A stretch of 7,432 nucleotides of DNA from Acidimicrobiales bacterium. Its GTDB lineage: Bacteria; Actinomycetota; Acidimicrobiia; Acidimicrobiales; SHLQ01. Positions 7,409 through 7,432 of this stretch are shown here, piece by piece (the stretch's first letter is position 1; each line of letters starts with the position of its first letter). The notes beneath the pieces are model-generated. The model did no database searches and was not told the origin of the DNA. It saw only the letters and a program-made list of their open reading frames with translations. The stretch lies in the NCBI GenBank assembly GCA_013002375.1, contig JABDJW010000427.1, positions 1 to 7,432 on the forward strand, written 5' to 3'. The position numbers and the translations under genes were made by a program.

Positions 7409-7432
7409 ATGCGCAAGGCTCGCCACCACCGC
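7409..7432 (+). CDS. Possible start of a further gene, cut by the right edge
   Basis: The ATG at 7409 opens eight codons (MRKARHHR) before the window ends. No spaced Shine-Dalgarno exists, because GAGGGG abuts the ATG. However, the -10-like TACAAC (7397-7402) would place the transcript start at or near the ATG, consistent with a leaderless mRNA as is common in actinobacteria. A basic N-terminus would suit a signal peptide or a DNA/RNA-binding protein. The function is unknown and the call is tentative. Confidence 0.3.

Overview
This window is a stretch of a high-GC bacterial chromosome, most likely from the Actinomycetota. The high-GC codon use, long spurious antisense frames, a mycobacterial-type stand-alone LigD-like primase-polymerase and a CIRCE-controlled groES-groEL operon all fit that phylum. 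An acidimicrobial lineage is a plausible guess, but the sequence alone does not prove it. There is no phage, transposon, CRISPR array, tRNA or rRNA in the window.

Layout. Positions 1-600 (+) hold the C-terminal part of tsaD, the tRNA t6A-modification ATPase-fold subunit, cut by the left edge. selO (614-2086, +), a pseudokinase-fold protein AMPylase, follows 13 nt later. A 101-nt convergent gap with small imperfect repeats and hairpins separates it from a minus-strand gene (2188-3198) for a stand-alone LigD-type primase-polymerase domain. A divergent gap leads to a plus-strand membrane-anchored PAS-GGDEF-EAL protein (3328-5196), which should make and/or degrade cyclic di-GMP. Next comes a perfect CIRCE operator overlapping a promoter (5249-5304), then groES (5324-5614) and groEL (5632-7275), closed by a strong UUCG-capped terminator (7325-7361). 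The last 60 bases look like a promoter region with an 11-bp-period direct repeat and the possible leaderless start of another gene.

How the genes relate. groES and groEL form a clear HrcA-type heat-shock operon. tsaD and selO probably share a transcript. The prim-pol and cyclic di-GMP genes have no obvious functional link to their neighbours. In mycobacteria tsaD directly precedes groES, so the three middle genes look like an interruption of that old neighbourhood. The most notable details are a SelO with exactly two cysteines placed for a regulatory disulfide, a dual-domain cyclic di-GMP enzyme with both active sites intact but an altered inhibitory site, a polymerase domain with no ligase in view, and a possible PhoB/PhoP-family box at the right edge. 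I did not find a convincing new multi-gene system.
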